A DNA stretch of 64,000 bases from Mangifera indica (GCF_011075055.1 NC_058141.1:1116001-1180000), one strand, 5' to 3'. Counted from the stretch's first letter, positions 47,211 through 59,465 are shown. Numbers and translations are program-made. The notes: generated by a model not told the origin, from the sequence alone.

Positions 47211-50099
47211 ATGGGGGCAGAGAAGCGATGGCTTTTCACTCTGTTTTCGGCTGCATTATTGTCACTCTTGTTACTGTTACTCTACTCTTTCTCAACTTTT
47301 AGTAATTCTTCTTCAAAGCCTTTCCCTTCTATAATTCATCACGGGGCTCACTATCCTCCGGCTTTTGGTTACTATATCTCGGGCGGTAGGGGTGATAAGG
47401 ACCGGATCTTTCGTTTGCTTCTCGCGACTTATCATCCCAGAAATCGGTATTTGTTGCATCTGGGAGTCGATGCGTCGGAGGAAGAGAGATTGAGGCTCGT
47501 TGCGGCGGTTAAGTCGGTTCCGGCGATTCGGAGTTTTGGGAATGTTGACGTTGTGGGGAAGCCTGATAGACTCACTTACATGGGGTCCAGTAATTTGGCT
47601 GCCATTCTTCGTGCGGTTGCCATTTTGTTGAAGATTGATAAGGGTTGGAATTGGTTTGTTTATTTGAGTGCTGCTGATTATCCTCTTGTTACTCAAGATG
47701 GTATGCCTTTTTTTCTTAATTTATTTTATTTTCATATTTCAAGTGTTTGATCTTTTTGTGTTTTGGTTTAATGGGTTTGGTTATAAGTTGAGGTTGAATT
47801 TTTGTGGGAAACTTTGAATTGTTTTAGTCTTGGGAAATATTGAATATGATCTTAAAGGATGATACTGTTTAGTAAAGTTTTTGTCAGTTTCTTGATGGTA
47901 TCCATAACACTCTTATTATCATGTTTGAGCTCGGTTGGGTTGATAGATGCCTGGGATATCAGCTTAACCTTCTTTTTGCATAGACTGGGGACTCCAAGTG
48001 CTCTTACTTAATCTTATTTTAGCTGATAACCTGGTTGACCAATATAAAGGGTCTTAATGTAGCAAACTCAAAACTTGGCCTTATCTGTTATTGATCAGTT
48101 TATTCTTTGTTTACTGATCCATCAGAATGCTGAGATTGGTGTCTTCTTGCTTGAGTTGTCCTTTAATTGGCCGAGTTGCTGACAAGAGTGCTGGTTGTGT
48201 TTGTTGTTCTTCTGAGGTGTTGTCTATTGCCTTAGACTGTACTCTCTCATCCGTTTGCTCAAGCACAAAAATCAAACATATGACTTGAGGATTTTTGATA
48301 TTGTTCACTCTAAGAGTATTGAGCTTCCTTCTGTTTGCGCATTCATTTGTACAAACACAAAAATGCACACATAGGAATAGCGGATTGTTGGTACTGTTCA
48401 TTCTGGGAGCACCGGGCTTCCATCTTTGCAGTTAGAATAAATTTGCTCATGTTTAAGAGATGGATCCTGAAAGAGCCAATACTACATTATGACTAGGCCA
48501 TAGGTGAATTACCTTAAAATTTTGTCTGCGGTGGCCTTAAGGTGACTGCTTTTCAACTTGATACTTAGCTTTTATGGGTAGGAACTGCTGTACTGCTGCA
48601 TAAAGGAGTAATTTCCTGCATTATTGTGCAGGTTAAGTGGTCGCATTAAGACTGAAAAATAGCTTAGCGAAACTGTGCGTGTATGGGAGAATCTGCTGCT
48701 TCAATATCTGTGACCAATTTTTATTTGCCAACCAATTACTTAGGGAGCTCTTTGCCCCAGTACAAACTTATTAGTTCAGATGTTATATTGGAAACCTTAG
48801 ATATTGACAAAAATCTTTTGTCTTAATAGTAGGAATCATTTGTTATTGCCTTAAGACTGACCTGGGGAGCTTATTGTGTGGTTATATGTCTCTTTGCCTG
48901 AATATTACGTTTGGGCTGATAACTATCAGGTGGTAAATTTAACGTTGCAGATGCTGATAATAAGTAACATGTTAGTCGCCCTTGTTCTAGAACACAATGG
49001 CTTTGGAGCTATTTTCCCCATGATTTTCATGTGTCACCATAATGTTTTGATGTTATAAACCTCATACTGTTTCAGTTCACCTTTAAATTTTTTTGGCAAA
49101 AGTTTATGGTTCATATACAAATTATTTACTTGTCTTGATCCTCTGAATGATGAGCTAGTCCTTTAATTATTTGCTTTTGCTTTCTGCTTTCAGATCTAGC
49201 CCATGTGTTCTCTTCTGTGAGGAGAGACCTCAATTTCCTTGATCACACCAGTGACCTTGGATGGAAAGAGTAAGCAAACCTTTTTTCTCCAAATTTCATC
49301 ATCTTGAAGTTGCAGAGTTTAGATGAAATCTTAAGCATGTTGGTCTGTTGTTGATGCAGAGTTCAAAGGATCCAACCTATTGTAGTTGATCCAGGGCTCT
49401 ACTTAGCAAGGAGAAGCCAGATTTTTCAGGCCACAGAGAAGCGAGCAACACCTGATGCTTTTCAAGTATTCACAGGCAAAGTCCTTTCTCGATAATATGC
49501 TATTTGTGCTTAATTATGGATTTGTTTATGGGTCTGCTGTATTTCTGTTGATGTTGTACTGAATGGGTGGGTCTTGCATTGCAGGTTCACAATGGTTTTT
49601 CTTGAGCCGACCTTTTCTGGAATTTTGTCTCTTTGGTTGGGATAACCTACCTCGAACCCTTCTCATGTATTTTAACAATGTAATGTTATCTCAAGAATCC
49701 TATTTCCACTCTGTCATTTGCAATGCACCGGAGTTTAAGAATACAACTGTAAACAGTGATTTAAGATATATGATATGGGACAATCCTCCAAAAATGGAGC
49801 CTCACTTTCTAAATGCCCCTGATTTTGATCAAATGGTACATAGTGGAGCTGTCTTTGCAAGACAGTTTGAGAAGGATGACCCTGTGCTGAACATGGTTGA
49901 TGAAAAGATCCTCAAGCGTGGACGTTATCGAGCTGTCCCAGGGGCATGGTGTTCTGGCCGAAGAAACGGGTGGATAGATCCTTGCTCCCAGTGGGGTGAC
50001 GTCAACATATTGAAGCCTGGACCCCAGGCGAAAAAGTTAGAAGAGACCATTACAAACCTCCTCGATGACTGGAACTCACAGTTGAATCAATGCAAATGA
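47211..50099 (+). CDS. GT14-family glycosyltransferase (probable beta-glucuronosyltransferase type)
   Basis: Exons 47211-47700, 49194-49269, 49360-49475 and 49585-50099 sum to 1197 nt, giving 398 aa. The start is the first ATG (MGAEKRW). Residues 7-30 form a signal-anchor helix, as in type II Golgi enzymes. The Branch/GT14 domain fills most of the rest: GYYISGGRGDKDRIFRLL, RYLLHLGVDAS, WNWFVYLSAADYPLVTQDD, GSQWFFLSRPFLEF, LLMYFNNVMLSQESYFHSV and the C-terminal GAWCSGRRNGWIDPCSQWGD. Plant GT14 members of this type include enzymes adding glucuronic acid to arabinogalactan proteins; assigning that exact activity here is inference. Introns 1 and 2 are GT-AG. Intron 3 has a GC donor (CAG|GCAAAG), the only choice that keeps GSQWFF in frame. 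Intron 1 is 1493 bp. Confidence 0.93.
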
Positions 50100-52690
50100 A
50101 GGTCAGAAAACTGCTTAACATTTTGAGTATTGGCGCAAATTTTTGGCATCACAAACATGTAAAATGTTCCACGGCTACTGTCAACTGAGACATTCTTTGG
50201 TGTTAAGGCCAACTTTTGGAGGTTACTGAAATCACTCACAGGCTGTAATTGTGTTCATAAATGGAGGCAGAGTGAAGAAGGGGAGAAAGGAGAAGGATTG
50301 ACATTGAGCTGATCGATCAATAAGAGGGTCTCCCTAGTTTGCCGTCATTTGCACGTTGTATTTTCTACCTATCTGGTTTATTTATTAGACAGTACTTGGA
50401 TTCAGAAACAGTTCATTCTTTAAATTCTAATTTGTTGTATTGATCTCTTTACCATATTTTTCTCTCTCTTTCTCGGACCAATGTTTGGTTTGGCTGGAGC
50501 TCGTATGCGGGCGATTACTTTTTTCTTTTCGGTGATTTTTTGGATTTAAACGGTTTTTTTTGGGTAATTCAAGCAAGTAAAGCTCAATCTTGCTCGATCC
50601 ATCTATACTGTGCGTGCTTATTTGCTTGTATCAATGGGCAAGGATCCATCTACGATGTTCTATCTTGACGATTTTTAACGAGCCAAATTTGATTTTGAAC
50701 TACTCATTTTGAATTCGATCTAAGCTCGTACTCATTTTTGTTTGGGTTTGACTTGGATCAAATCCACCCACACTATGCATGCCCTTTTGCATGTAGCAAT
50801 TGGCAAGAAAGGATCAAACATTTTCACTACTTACTAGTTTTAAGAAGTTGGAAGCAAAGTTTGATTCAATCTTTTGGCAATAATTATGGTGGATTTGGTT
50901 TTAACATCAATATCAAGTTAGAGCTCTAACTTAATAATTTAGTCTATTTGTCTATCTGATGATATTATCATTATATTAATAATATTGTTTATCTCTCTAA
51001 TAATATTATTTACTCTATCAATAGATGTCCGATAATATTATATATCATATTCAATAAATTTGAATTTAAATTTAAATTGAATGTTTTAAATTCGTTTTAA
51101 ATTCAAGTCGACCTTAAAGCCGGCTCAATCGAAATAAAATTCATCTTGAAAAAAGACTTTGAAGTGACTACCCAAAAATAATTCTAAATTAATCCATAGT
51201 TTCTCCGTAAACCTTGGATTCCCAAGAAACATGAAAATATATCATTAAATTTGTCAATTAAATTAGCAAAAAAATTGAAATAATGTTGCACTTGGAAAGC
51301 TAAAATATTTGATTTTGATATACCCTTTACAGATTTCAAACATATGCTCTTTAATTTGAACACCTCACCTTTCACATTTAAACTATCCTTTAGGGATTTT
51401 TATAAGTTAATAATATTTAGTCAAATTATATATGATACTCGTTTATTGCCACGTAGATTATTTTCATTTCACTCTTTCATTAAATTGGTTTTTGGGAGGC
51501 CTTATTAAAGATTAATGACACATGTAATGTTTTAAAGCTCGTATCAATCGATTAATTGGGTTTGATTGAGATTTGATAATCATTTTAGTTTAAATCAATA
51601 TTTAAATGTATTTTAGTCATTGAATTAAATAGTCCTAACGTTGAATTGGGCAAATAGTGTCAAGGCAATTTGATCAAACCGTCATACTAACATTAGCATG
51701 CCGCATGCTTCCCATGCACATTGTTTTGCAAAATTTTGCATTTGGATCAATTCCAAATAATCGCAAAGGTTGGACACCATACCAAATTGAGTACATGTAT
51801 TGCATGCCACTAGACCATAATTCTAATTAATTGAATATTTGTATTAATATTTATTTAAGGGAAAATGATTAATGTAACATAAATTTATTAGGGCTAAACA
51901 ATGTTAGCCAATATTCTATGAATTAATTCTAGGATACATCTAATAAAATGTGGTTGGTCAAGAATGTTTAACTCCAAAGTCTCTTTTAAACATTGACTAT
52001 GTGTGCAATGTCTTACTCTAAAATCTCAATGATTAGGTGATATGAATAGTGACAAGAAAATCCTCTCATTTATGGTTAAAATCTTCATTTCATTTAATCA
52101 ATTAATCCATAAATTTAAGAAAAAAACAAATTTTTATCATCTAACAATTAGTATTTATTAAAAAAAATCCTTCAATAATAAAAGTTTAACAATTTTACCC
52201 TAAATTCCAAACTTCCTATAAACAGAAAATTTATTATTTTTCAATAAAATAAATAATTTTTGCACATAAATCATACTTTAATATAATTAATAAACTATTT
52301 TCATCAACTATAAACAACTTTGTTGTTAATTTATTTTTTATTTTAACAATTTTAGATTATAAAATATTTGAGAGGCTCACTATTAAAAATAAGGATAAAA
52401 CAAGTATTAATTTTAGGGCTTAGCTATATTATTATTAGAATCTGTTTTCCTAAAACATTTCCCAATTTGTTTTCATTATCATCGGTCATAAAAAAAGTAA
52501 TGTTATGTATACATATTTATTTTATTTAATTTAGACATATAAATAATATGTTACTATATAATTAGATATTATTTTATTTTTATTTTAAAATTATTTAATT
52601 TTATAATAATATATTTAAATAGTATAAAAAAATATGCTCGAATAGTTTTTTGGTTAGGGAAACAGAGAGAATCTCAAAAACAGAACCTCC
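50100..52690. other. Intergenic DNA between GT14 and FLA
   Basis: About 50100-50440 is likely GT14 3' UTR. The segment 50690-51110 is another copy of the dispersed repeat family (CGATCTAAGCTCGTAC, TCTAATAATATTATTTAC). The remainder is AT-rich with no gene, tRNA or clear element ends. About 52440-52690 is the 3' flank of the FLA gene. Confidence 0.45.
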
Positions 52691-53773
52691 CTAAGAAAAT
52701 ATAGACAAATCAAGACTCAGTTCAAACATAACCAGAAAAGAGAAACCCACCAAAGCCTTCAAGACTGCAGCATTCACGACTGATCTTCTTCTCTGAGACG
52801 ACGGTTTTGGCTCCGGCGCTGGCATCGCCGGCAAAACATCACCGATCCCCAAAACGGCAAGCCAGTCATCGGCATACACATCTTCAACAATAACAACTTT
52901 ATTGACTAACAAGGCCTCCTTATCCTGCCTCAATGAGACAGTAATTTTATACCCTTCTAAGAATGTGGGCACTGTCGTTGGATAGTCTAGACGAATCAGA
53001 ACCGGCCACGGCATCAGGCACGGCACCACATGACGGAGAAAGACCACCGAGTAATCGGTGAAATTTCTGAAATAACCCTCCATTTTCTCATCCGGAGGAG
53101 CGAACACAGTCAGCAAAGCTGGCTCCTTTATCATCCCCAATTGCATTTCAAGAAATGACGCCATAATTGAGTACCCTTTGTCTTTCATTTCCTCAATTGC
53201 TGCATCAAAACTCATCGAGCCATCATCATCATCTTCCTCCTCGTCGTCGTCACGTGGAGATGCTACACAATCAAGATTAGGCCTTGGAGAGGCACCGAAG
53301 TTTGGATCAAAGAACTTCTCAATCCCGAAAATTCTCAACCACCCGTCGTCGTATATCATTGAGCCGACGTTAACCTTGACGCCGTTAAGCGAAATAGTGT
53401 CTTGGTCACAACGAGAAGGCGGTGAAGTGACGAGGAGAGTGTGGGGAGGGGATAAGGTTGGAATCTTGGAGTTGAAAGGGAGGGATTTGAGGAACTGGGG
53501 GGTCAGAGATTGGGGAGAAAAGTGGAATTTCAGAAGGGAAAGAGACCGCTGGCCGGATGAAGAAAAAGAAGAGTTGGAGGGAGTGAAAATGGTGAGGTAT
53601 TCAGAGTGAGGGATCAAGTTCTTGGAGCCGAATTCGAGCGTGAGAGCCAGCGAAACAAAGCCGGAATTCGAGACAATTTCGACGGCTTTGGAGATGGAAT
53701 TGTCGGACAGAGAGAAAGAGGAGAAAGAGAGGAGGGAAAATAGGATGAGAGAGATTAAAAAGTTGGCCGCCAT
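52691..53773 (-). CDS. Fasciclin-like arabinogalactan protein (FLA19-21 type), single exon
   Basis: An uninterrupted 360-aa frame starts MAANFLISL; residues 1-23 form a signal peptide. Two fasciclin-like regions are visible: about 25-157 (YLTIFTPSNSSF, then a terminal LRIFGIEKFF) and about 187-313 (LLTVFAPPDEKM, YKITVSLRQ, then WLAVLGIGDVL). Between them is an acidic run DDDEEEDDDD (175-184). Near the end a short PAMPAPEPKPSS stretch could carry arabinogalactan, and residues 334-350 are hydrophobic, so a GPI-type or membrane anchor is possible. N-glycosylation sequons are at N67 and N237. The protein would act at the cell surface or wall, probably in adhesion. It resembles the atypical FLA19-21 clade in having few AG-type glycomodules. 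The gene is intact. Confidence 0.9.
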   Translation of the reverse strand: MAANFLISLILFSLLSFSSFSLSDNSISKAVEIVSNSGFVSLALTLEFGSKNLIPHSEYLTIFTPSNSSFSSSGQRSLSLLKFHFSPQSLTPQFLKSLPFNSKIPTLSPPHTLLVTSPPSRCDQDTISLNGVKVNVGSMIYDDGWLRIFGIEKFFDPNFGASPRPNLDCVASPRDDDEEEDDDDGSMSFDAAIEEMKDKGYSIMASFLEMQLGMIKEPALLTVFAPPDEKMEGYFRNFTDYSVVFLRHVVPCLMPWPVLIRLDYPTTVPTFLEGYKITVSLRQDKEALLVNKVVIVEDVYADDWLAVLGIGDVLPAMPAPEPKPSSQRRRSVVNAAVLKALVGFSFLVMFELSLDLSIFS

Positions 53774-53882
53774 TGATGGAGATTTGAGGTCATTGGCAGC
53801 AGAGTTCGGTGTTCTTTTGGTTAGTTATGGTTGTTGCAGAGGAGCGGAAGACGTTGGTGAAGTTTTGGCGGGAACGTGTTGA

Positions 53883-53888
53883 CACGTG
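53883..53888 (-). promoter_or_regulatory. G-box upstream of FLA
   Basis: CACGTG lies in ACACGTGGC, 110 bp upstream of the FLA start codon. This is the best-placed motif in the short 347-bp gap between the gene and a MULE-like element. Function is inferred from motif and position. Confidence 0.35.
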
Positions 53889-54120
53889 GCGACTGGGTTT
53901 TCTTGATTTTGAGAGAGAATAATAATAAAAAATTCCGAATTCGGGAAAGTAGTTTGTTTGGGGAATGATGCCGATTTTAAGCTACAGTCTGCTCTAGTAT
54001 GGCTTCATACAAGAGAGTTAACGTAGGTTTGAATTTGGCAAATTTTGACATATGTAAGTTTAGAGCTTGGTATAATAGGTGATGCTAAAATTTAGATGCT
54101 GTGAGTTTACATTATGGATA

Positions 54121-54691
54121 GGCCAAAGGACTATTTTCCACCCAAAGTATGTTGTTTTTCTAAATTTTTTCTTTTTATCTTTAAAAATCTTAAATACCTA
54201 CTTGTGATCAGTTAAAATTAAATGTAGAAAGAGCAAAATAATCATTTTATCTATAATATTAAAAATAAACTAAAATATAATGTTCTTTTTCTCCTTTAAA
54301 CTTTGAAAACTAAAAGTTTTCCTCCAATTGAAGTTTAAAAAAATGACAGTTTCCCTCTACAGTTAGTTTTCAAATCTCCAGCGCTAAATCTGACAACATT
54401 GTCGATTGTCTCTCCCTCCCGAAGCTTTCTCTCCCTCCGACGGTCTCTCTCCATCCATTTGGACATCTGTTCGACATCGATCTTCGTCTTTCTCGATGAA
54501 GTTTTTCATCTCCCGATCAGGGGTCCAAATGGGTGGAGAGAGACCGTCGGAGGGAGAGGAAGCTTTAGGAGGGATAGACGGTTGGCTTTGATACCGAATT
54601 TGGCATCAGAGATCTAAAAATTTGTAATACCCTCAGGTATGTTTCAGGGGTATTTATATCTTTTGATCCTGTTTTGAGATATTTTCAATTT

Positions 54692-54762
<71 letters not shown>

Positions 54763-57465
54763 AATTGCAAAAAGATAAAGATAAAAATAAAGATAAAGAT
54801 AAAAAGATAAATATGCATATAAAGAGAGAAAAGACAAAAAAAGGAAACTAAACTTTTTTCATCATCTTCTCCTATCCATTCTAGCAGCCAGCCTTCTTCA
54901 TGTTGTTTTCTTTTGTTTTGTGAAGAAAAATGAAGGAATTGAAAGGGTTTTGAAAGATAAAATAAGAAGAGAAAAAAAGGAAACACTTTGGAAGCCTTGG
55001 TAACCAAAAGATCTCTTTCCTTTCCCCTTACCTATGTTTATATCTATTTGATGCATGTTATATGAATATGTTAGAGTGTTTTGGTGTTGATTTAATGTGG
55101 TTTTGGTGATAAAGAAAACAAGATAAGGAGGAGGGAGCTAACTTGCAAAGATTGGCTTGAAACAAGGTAAGGGGTACTATCCTTGATATGTTTCATGTTT
55201 TTTATTTTTGGTTCCTTAGATCTATATTATAAATGATGATTTTAAAGTTGAGAAATGTTATTTTGCCATTTGGGGTATCTATGTGTGTGATTTTGTTCAT
55301 GGCAGAGAGTTGGATAATATTTACAATTTTGTCACTAATTTCGTCCCACGTTTCGACTACCAACACTCTGATGAATCATGAGTGTTATTATAGCTTGTTG
55401 GAAAGCTCTTTGAATCCTTATTTCAATGTTATACAACTTGTATAAATTAGAGACTGTTTGGACTGTTAAATTGCATGAATAAAAAAAACTGTCTTACCAA
55501 ATAAACAGTGAAGACAGTTTTTTGCCACTAAATTCATCCCACGTTTTGGTTGTCTTATCTGATGAATCATGAGTGTTATTATAGTTTTTTGGAAAGATCT
55601 TTGAATCTTCTTTTCAACTATATATAGCTTGTATGGATTGGATACCATTTGGACTGTTAAATACTATATGAACCAAAAAGACTACTTTACCAAAATAAAC
55701 AGGAAGTACAGGTTTTTGCCACTAAATTCATCTCACGTTTTGACTGCCTTATCGGATGAATCATAAGGGCTATTATAGCTTGCTGGAAGGCTCTTTGAAT
55801 CTTCTTTTCAACGATATATAGCTTATATGAATTAGAGACCGTTTGGATTATTAAATTGTATGAACAAAAATACTGCTCTATCAAATAAATAGTCCCGTGA
55901 TCAATATTTCATAGTTTTTGGAAAGAAAGATAAGGAGGAGAAAAAGGAAAGGAAGAAAGAAAGAAAGGAAAGGAAAGAAAGGAAAGAAAAAGAAAAGAAA
56001 TACCGTTTGAACTGTTAAATACTATATGAACCAAAAAACTACTTTACCAAAATAAATAGGAAATACAGGTTTTTGTCACTGAATTCATCTCACGTTTTGA
56101 CTACCTTATCGGATGAATCATGAGGGCTATTATAGCTTGTTGGAAAGCTCTTTGAATCTTCTTTTCAACAATATATAACTTATATAAATTAGAGACCGTT
56201 TGGACTATTAAATTGTATGAACAAAAAGACTGTTTTACCAAATAAACAGTCTCATGATTAGTATTTCATAGTTTTTGGAAAGAAAATGAGGAGAAAAAAA
56301 AAAAGGAAAGGAAAGGAAAGAAAGAAAGAAAGGAGAGAAAAAGAAAAGAAAGAAAAGCAAGAAAAGGAATTTGGGGCTCAAGATTCAGGGGTTGTCCCTA
56401 GAGTATGGTCTGGTGAGTTATAGATAGTTTTAGATGGAAACAAGACTATTAAGATATAATGCACGTATGCATGCTATGAACTATGAAATGGTACTTTACA
56501 CTAAACCGCCCGCAGTAAGGCATGTCTATAGTAGGACAGAGACCCATAGTAGGGTCTGCTCGCAGTAGAGCATGCTCATAGTAGAGCACAATTCATATTA
56601 AAAAATGGTGTAGTGAGAGAAAAAAAGAGAGCTCAAGCTTAGAAAAGTGTCAAATCCCTATAGTCAGTTTCTAGAAAATATCAAATAGACACCAGATGGG
56701 ACAAAGTATGATCCAAATAGTAAAGAATAAACTAGATTATCCTCTCGATTTCTCATGAAGGTTATGATGTGAGGTTGAGTCCCGAGAGTGAGTTAAAATA
56801 TGAAAGGAGATAATTTACTTAATTTTTTCCCCTTACGGAGTGTTCTTATCTCTCACTTCTTTTTCTTTCATGATTGTAGATTCAGGTGATCGAGGTAGCT
56901 ACGAGGTAAGATCAGGTCAGCGAAGATAGACCCAAGCTAAAGCTAATTATCTATGGTTTTTTTTACATACATATGATACTATTGATTTTTGACCTTATTC
57001 AAATAGTTGTATAGTTGTATCTAGGGGCATATATATGATTACTTTATGATCTTAGATGTTTCAGATGAGTTTTCATATAAGATATATATATCTTTTGTTC
57101 GTTTCTAGATTTTCAGTTTTTTTAGAATAATTTCTAAACACTTTTAGTGATGTATTCATTTTAAAGTATTTAAAAAAAATAGATACTCCAGATATTAATT
57201 CGTAATATTTTTCCTTCGGTGGGGAGTACTTCTGGGGAGGGATGTTATAAAACTAAACTGTAAGGGGAAACTGTCATTTTTTAAAACTTAGGTTGGGAAA
57301 AAACTTTTAGTTTTTAAAGTTTATGGGAGAAAAAAGAGATAAATTTTAAGGAGTTAGGGTTCTATTAATTTTAATTGTTTATGGGTGAGTATTTGAGATT
57401 TTCAAAATAAAATGGGAGATACTAAAAAAAATAACATATTTTGGGTGAAAAATAGTCCTTTAGCC
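54121..57465. mobile_element. Second foldback MULE-like element, carrying a solo LTR
   Basis: The ends GGCCAAAGGACTATTTTCC and (complement of the right end) GGCTAAAGGACTATTTTTC form terminal inverted repeats. These stay alignable inward for about 80 bp (CACCCAAAGTATGTTG against CACCCAAAATATGTTA). Flanking 9-mers TTATGGATA (54112-54120) and TTATAGATA (57466-57474) match at 8 of 9 positions, as expected for an old MULE-type TSD. The centre holds a near-perfect inverted repeat: CTCCCTCCGACGGTCTCTCT near 54432 against its complement near 54537. Without the LTR insertion the element is about 710 bp, like its sister at 24201. Confidence 0.75.
54623..57249 (+). mobile_element. Solo LTR of the gypsy family, 2.6 kb
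   Basis: Plus-strand sequence TGTAATACCCTCAGGTATG...GGAGGGATGTTATA aligns end to end with the complement of the gypsy LTR at 21711-24045. The immediate flanks are AAATT (54618-54622) and AAACT (57250-57254), a 5-bp TSD with one mismatch. No internal element sequence or primer site is present, so it arose by LTR-LTR recombination. It carries the same (AT)n tract (about 54695-54759). It has more internal tandem units than the other copy, with the CTTTGAATC motif near 55404, 55587, 55789 and 56149, and a duplicated polypurine block (55925-56000 and 56280-56365). Confidence 0.85.
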
Positions 57466-57474
57466 TTATAGATA

Positions 57475-57768
57475 TGAGTTTCAACCCATGAACATTGATG
57501 ACAAATTTAAATAAAATAATATTGTTTTGATTTTAAATTATAGCAAAATATTGGTGTTTTGTTTTACTCACATAACCATAAATTTAGTAAAAAGATATTA
57601 TTGTTTTGAATGTGAGTTGCCCATAAGTCTGTCGGACTAAATCTCTCTTTGGCTTAAACTCTTCAATGTCACATAAGCTTGAGTCAATCTCAAATCAATC
57701 CCTAATTTTGTAATTAGATACTCTTAAGAGTCAGGTCACATTTCATTGATAACTATTATGTGTGTATG

Positions 57769-57825
<57 letters not shown>

Positions 57826-58315
57826 TCCACATTTAATTTAATTTAAGTTATTCAATTCATGCATGAAAAATGGAAAATTTTATTTATTTACTCAAAATTT
57901 TAGTTATCATGATAGTTTTTTCATAACCAATGAAAACGATTTTTTTGACTTCTTTTTCAATTTGTCGTTTTATGCAAAGTATATTACATTTAAACATGTT
58001 AATCGAGCCGAATCAAATAGAGATCAGATTCAAAATATGAATTTAAAGTCCAACCCAATAAGGTTTGGTCCAACACTGTAACATGCTAACATAGCTCATA
58101 GCTTTTTGGGTTGGCTCATAAGTTTTAATATTAAACTCAAAAATCGATTCAAACTGATCTATTACTATTTAAAAAAAAATTAAAAAAAAATTAGAGTTCA
58201 AAAGCCTTTAATTTTATTTTTTAAACAATTATATTTATATTTAATTTACCTCACATTTTGATGGATAATATGATTGATTAACTGATTTTTATTGTTTTCA
58301 ATGTAAGTGTAATTA
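57475..58315. other. AT-rich intergenic DNA with an (AT)n microsatellite
   Basis: An (AT)n run of about 52 bp occupies 57771-57822. No gene is seen. A short open frame at 57863 begins at ATG but its AT-rich product has no recognisable features. Confidence 0.5.
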
Positions 58316-58985
58316 AAGGTGTTACTAGGTTGGGCCGGCTGGGCTTTGGCTCGGCCCATTGGACTAATGAGTTAGGCTAGACCCAAGACCCATACAATAA
58401 TGGGCCTTCGAACTGGTTCGACCTATTAATATATGAAGGCATAAGACATAACCTTATATATATAAGGTCAGGCCCAACCGGGCCTTAATTGGGCCAGCCT
58501 GACCCATTTAAACAATTTTTTTAAATATAAATTATTTTTCAATTATTAAAATTGAGGACAATACCTCGAATATTTTATTTCTAATATCTCATTTGTAGTA
58601 GAGGAATATTGTGATTACATGATAAAAAATATTATAAGCTTATAATATAGTACAAATAAATTAATTTACATACGGTATAAATTACAAACATAAATAAAAT
58701 ATATATACTATACCATTTATCTACTCATTTTTAACATCCAAATATCTGAATTCTTTTGACATTAAATGCATTTATAATATTTTATAATAATAAAAATGAA
58801 ATTATAAATACAAAAAATTATTATTTGTGAATTTAGATAATTTTTTAAAGAAAGTTGATGAAAAAAAATGAGATTAAAAATATAATAAAAAATTGATATA
58901 GAGAGAAATTGAAATTAAAAAAGAGTTTGATTGTTTTATATAAAGAAAAATAAATAAATAAATAAATTTTAAAAAGAGATATTAA
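58316..58985. repeat. Copy of the GGGCC-ended dispersed repeat
   Basis: The segment begins near GTTACTAGGTTGGGCCGGC and contains GGGCCTTAATTGGGCCAGCC, then an AT-rich body. That body aligns with 43170-43630 inside the LTR-like insertion (shared TTAATTTACATA and AATTACAAACATAAATAA). GC-rich GGGCC-containing ends with an AT-rich body resemble hAT-type non-autonomous elements. I could not define TSDs for either copy. Confidence 0.5.
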
Positions 58986-59465
58986 TTAAAATAGGCAAGA
59001 GGATTCCCGCCTAAACTTTTTTCGGCAACAAATACTCTGTTTTACCTTTCTAAGCAAATCATCTTTTTCATTCCAAAAATATCCTTAATCTAATTTTTCA
59101 AATTCAACGCGTGACTTTCCCCGATTAATTGATTCCTACCACGAAAATCATTAATATTAAATTAAGATTAAATTATCTAAAATAAATAAAATTTATAAAT
59201 TAAAAAAGGGATTAATATTTAAAAAATAATTTATTTTTATATATCAAAAATAATAGATATATAAAAAATGATAAGTTTTTCTTTAAATTTTCTGTAATGA
59301 AAAATATATAAAAATTTTATTTTTATAAAATAATTGAAGTGAATTTGGATATTTATAAAATAATCTATTTTATAAAATAATCTATTAAATAATATATATT
59401 TATAATATAATCTATTTTTATAAAATAGAATAAATTTTATTTTTACAAAAACAGGTTGCAGTGAA
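58986..59465. other. AT-rich spacer before the GC-rich arrays
   Basis: No gene is seen. The stretch 59300-59450 has imperfect repeats of TTTATAAAATAATCTATT. The base composition switches sharply to GC-rich at about 59466. Confidence 0.45.

Noticed and set aside
47313..47696. Minus-strand 127-aa ORF
   Set aside because: Antisense shadow of GT14 exon 1.
53178..53882. Plus-strand ORFs of 143 and 86 aa
   Set aside because: They are antisense shadows of the intact fasciclin-like gene.
54399..54617. Arg/Ser-rich ORFs in the core of the foldback element
   Set aside because: They read the palindromic pyrimidine/purine arms in two frames; nothing supports coding.
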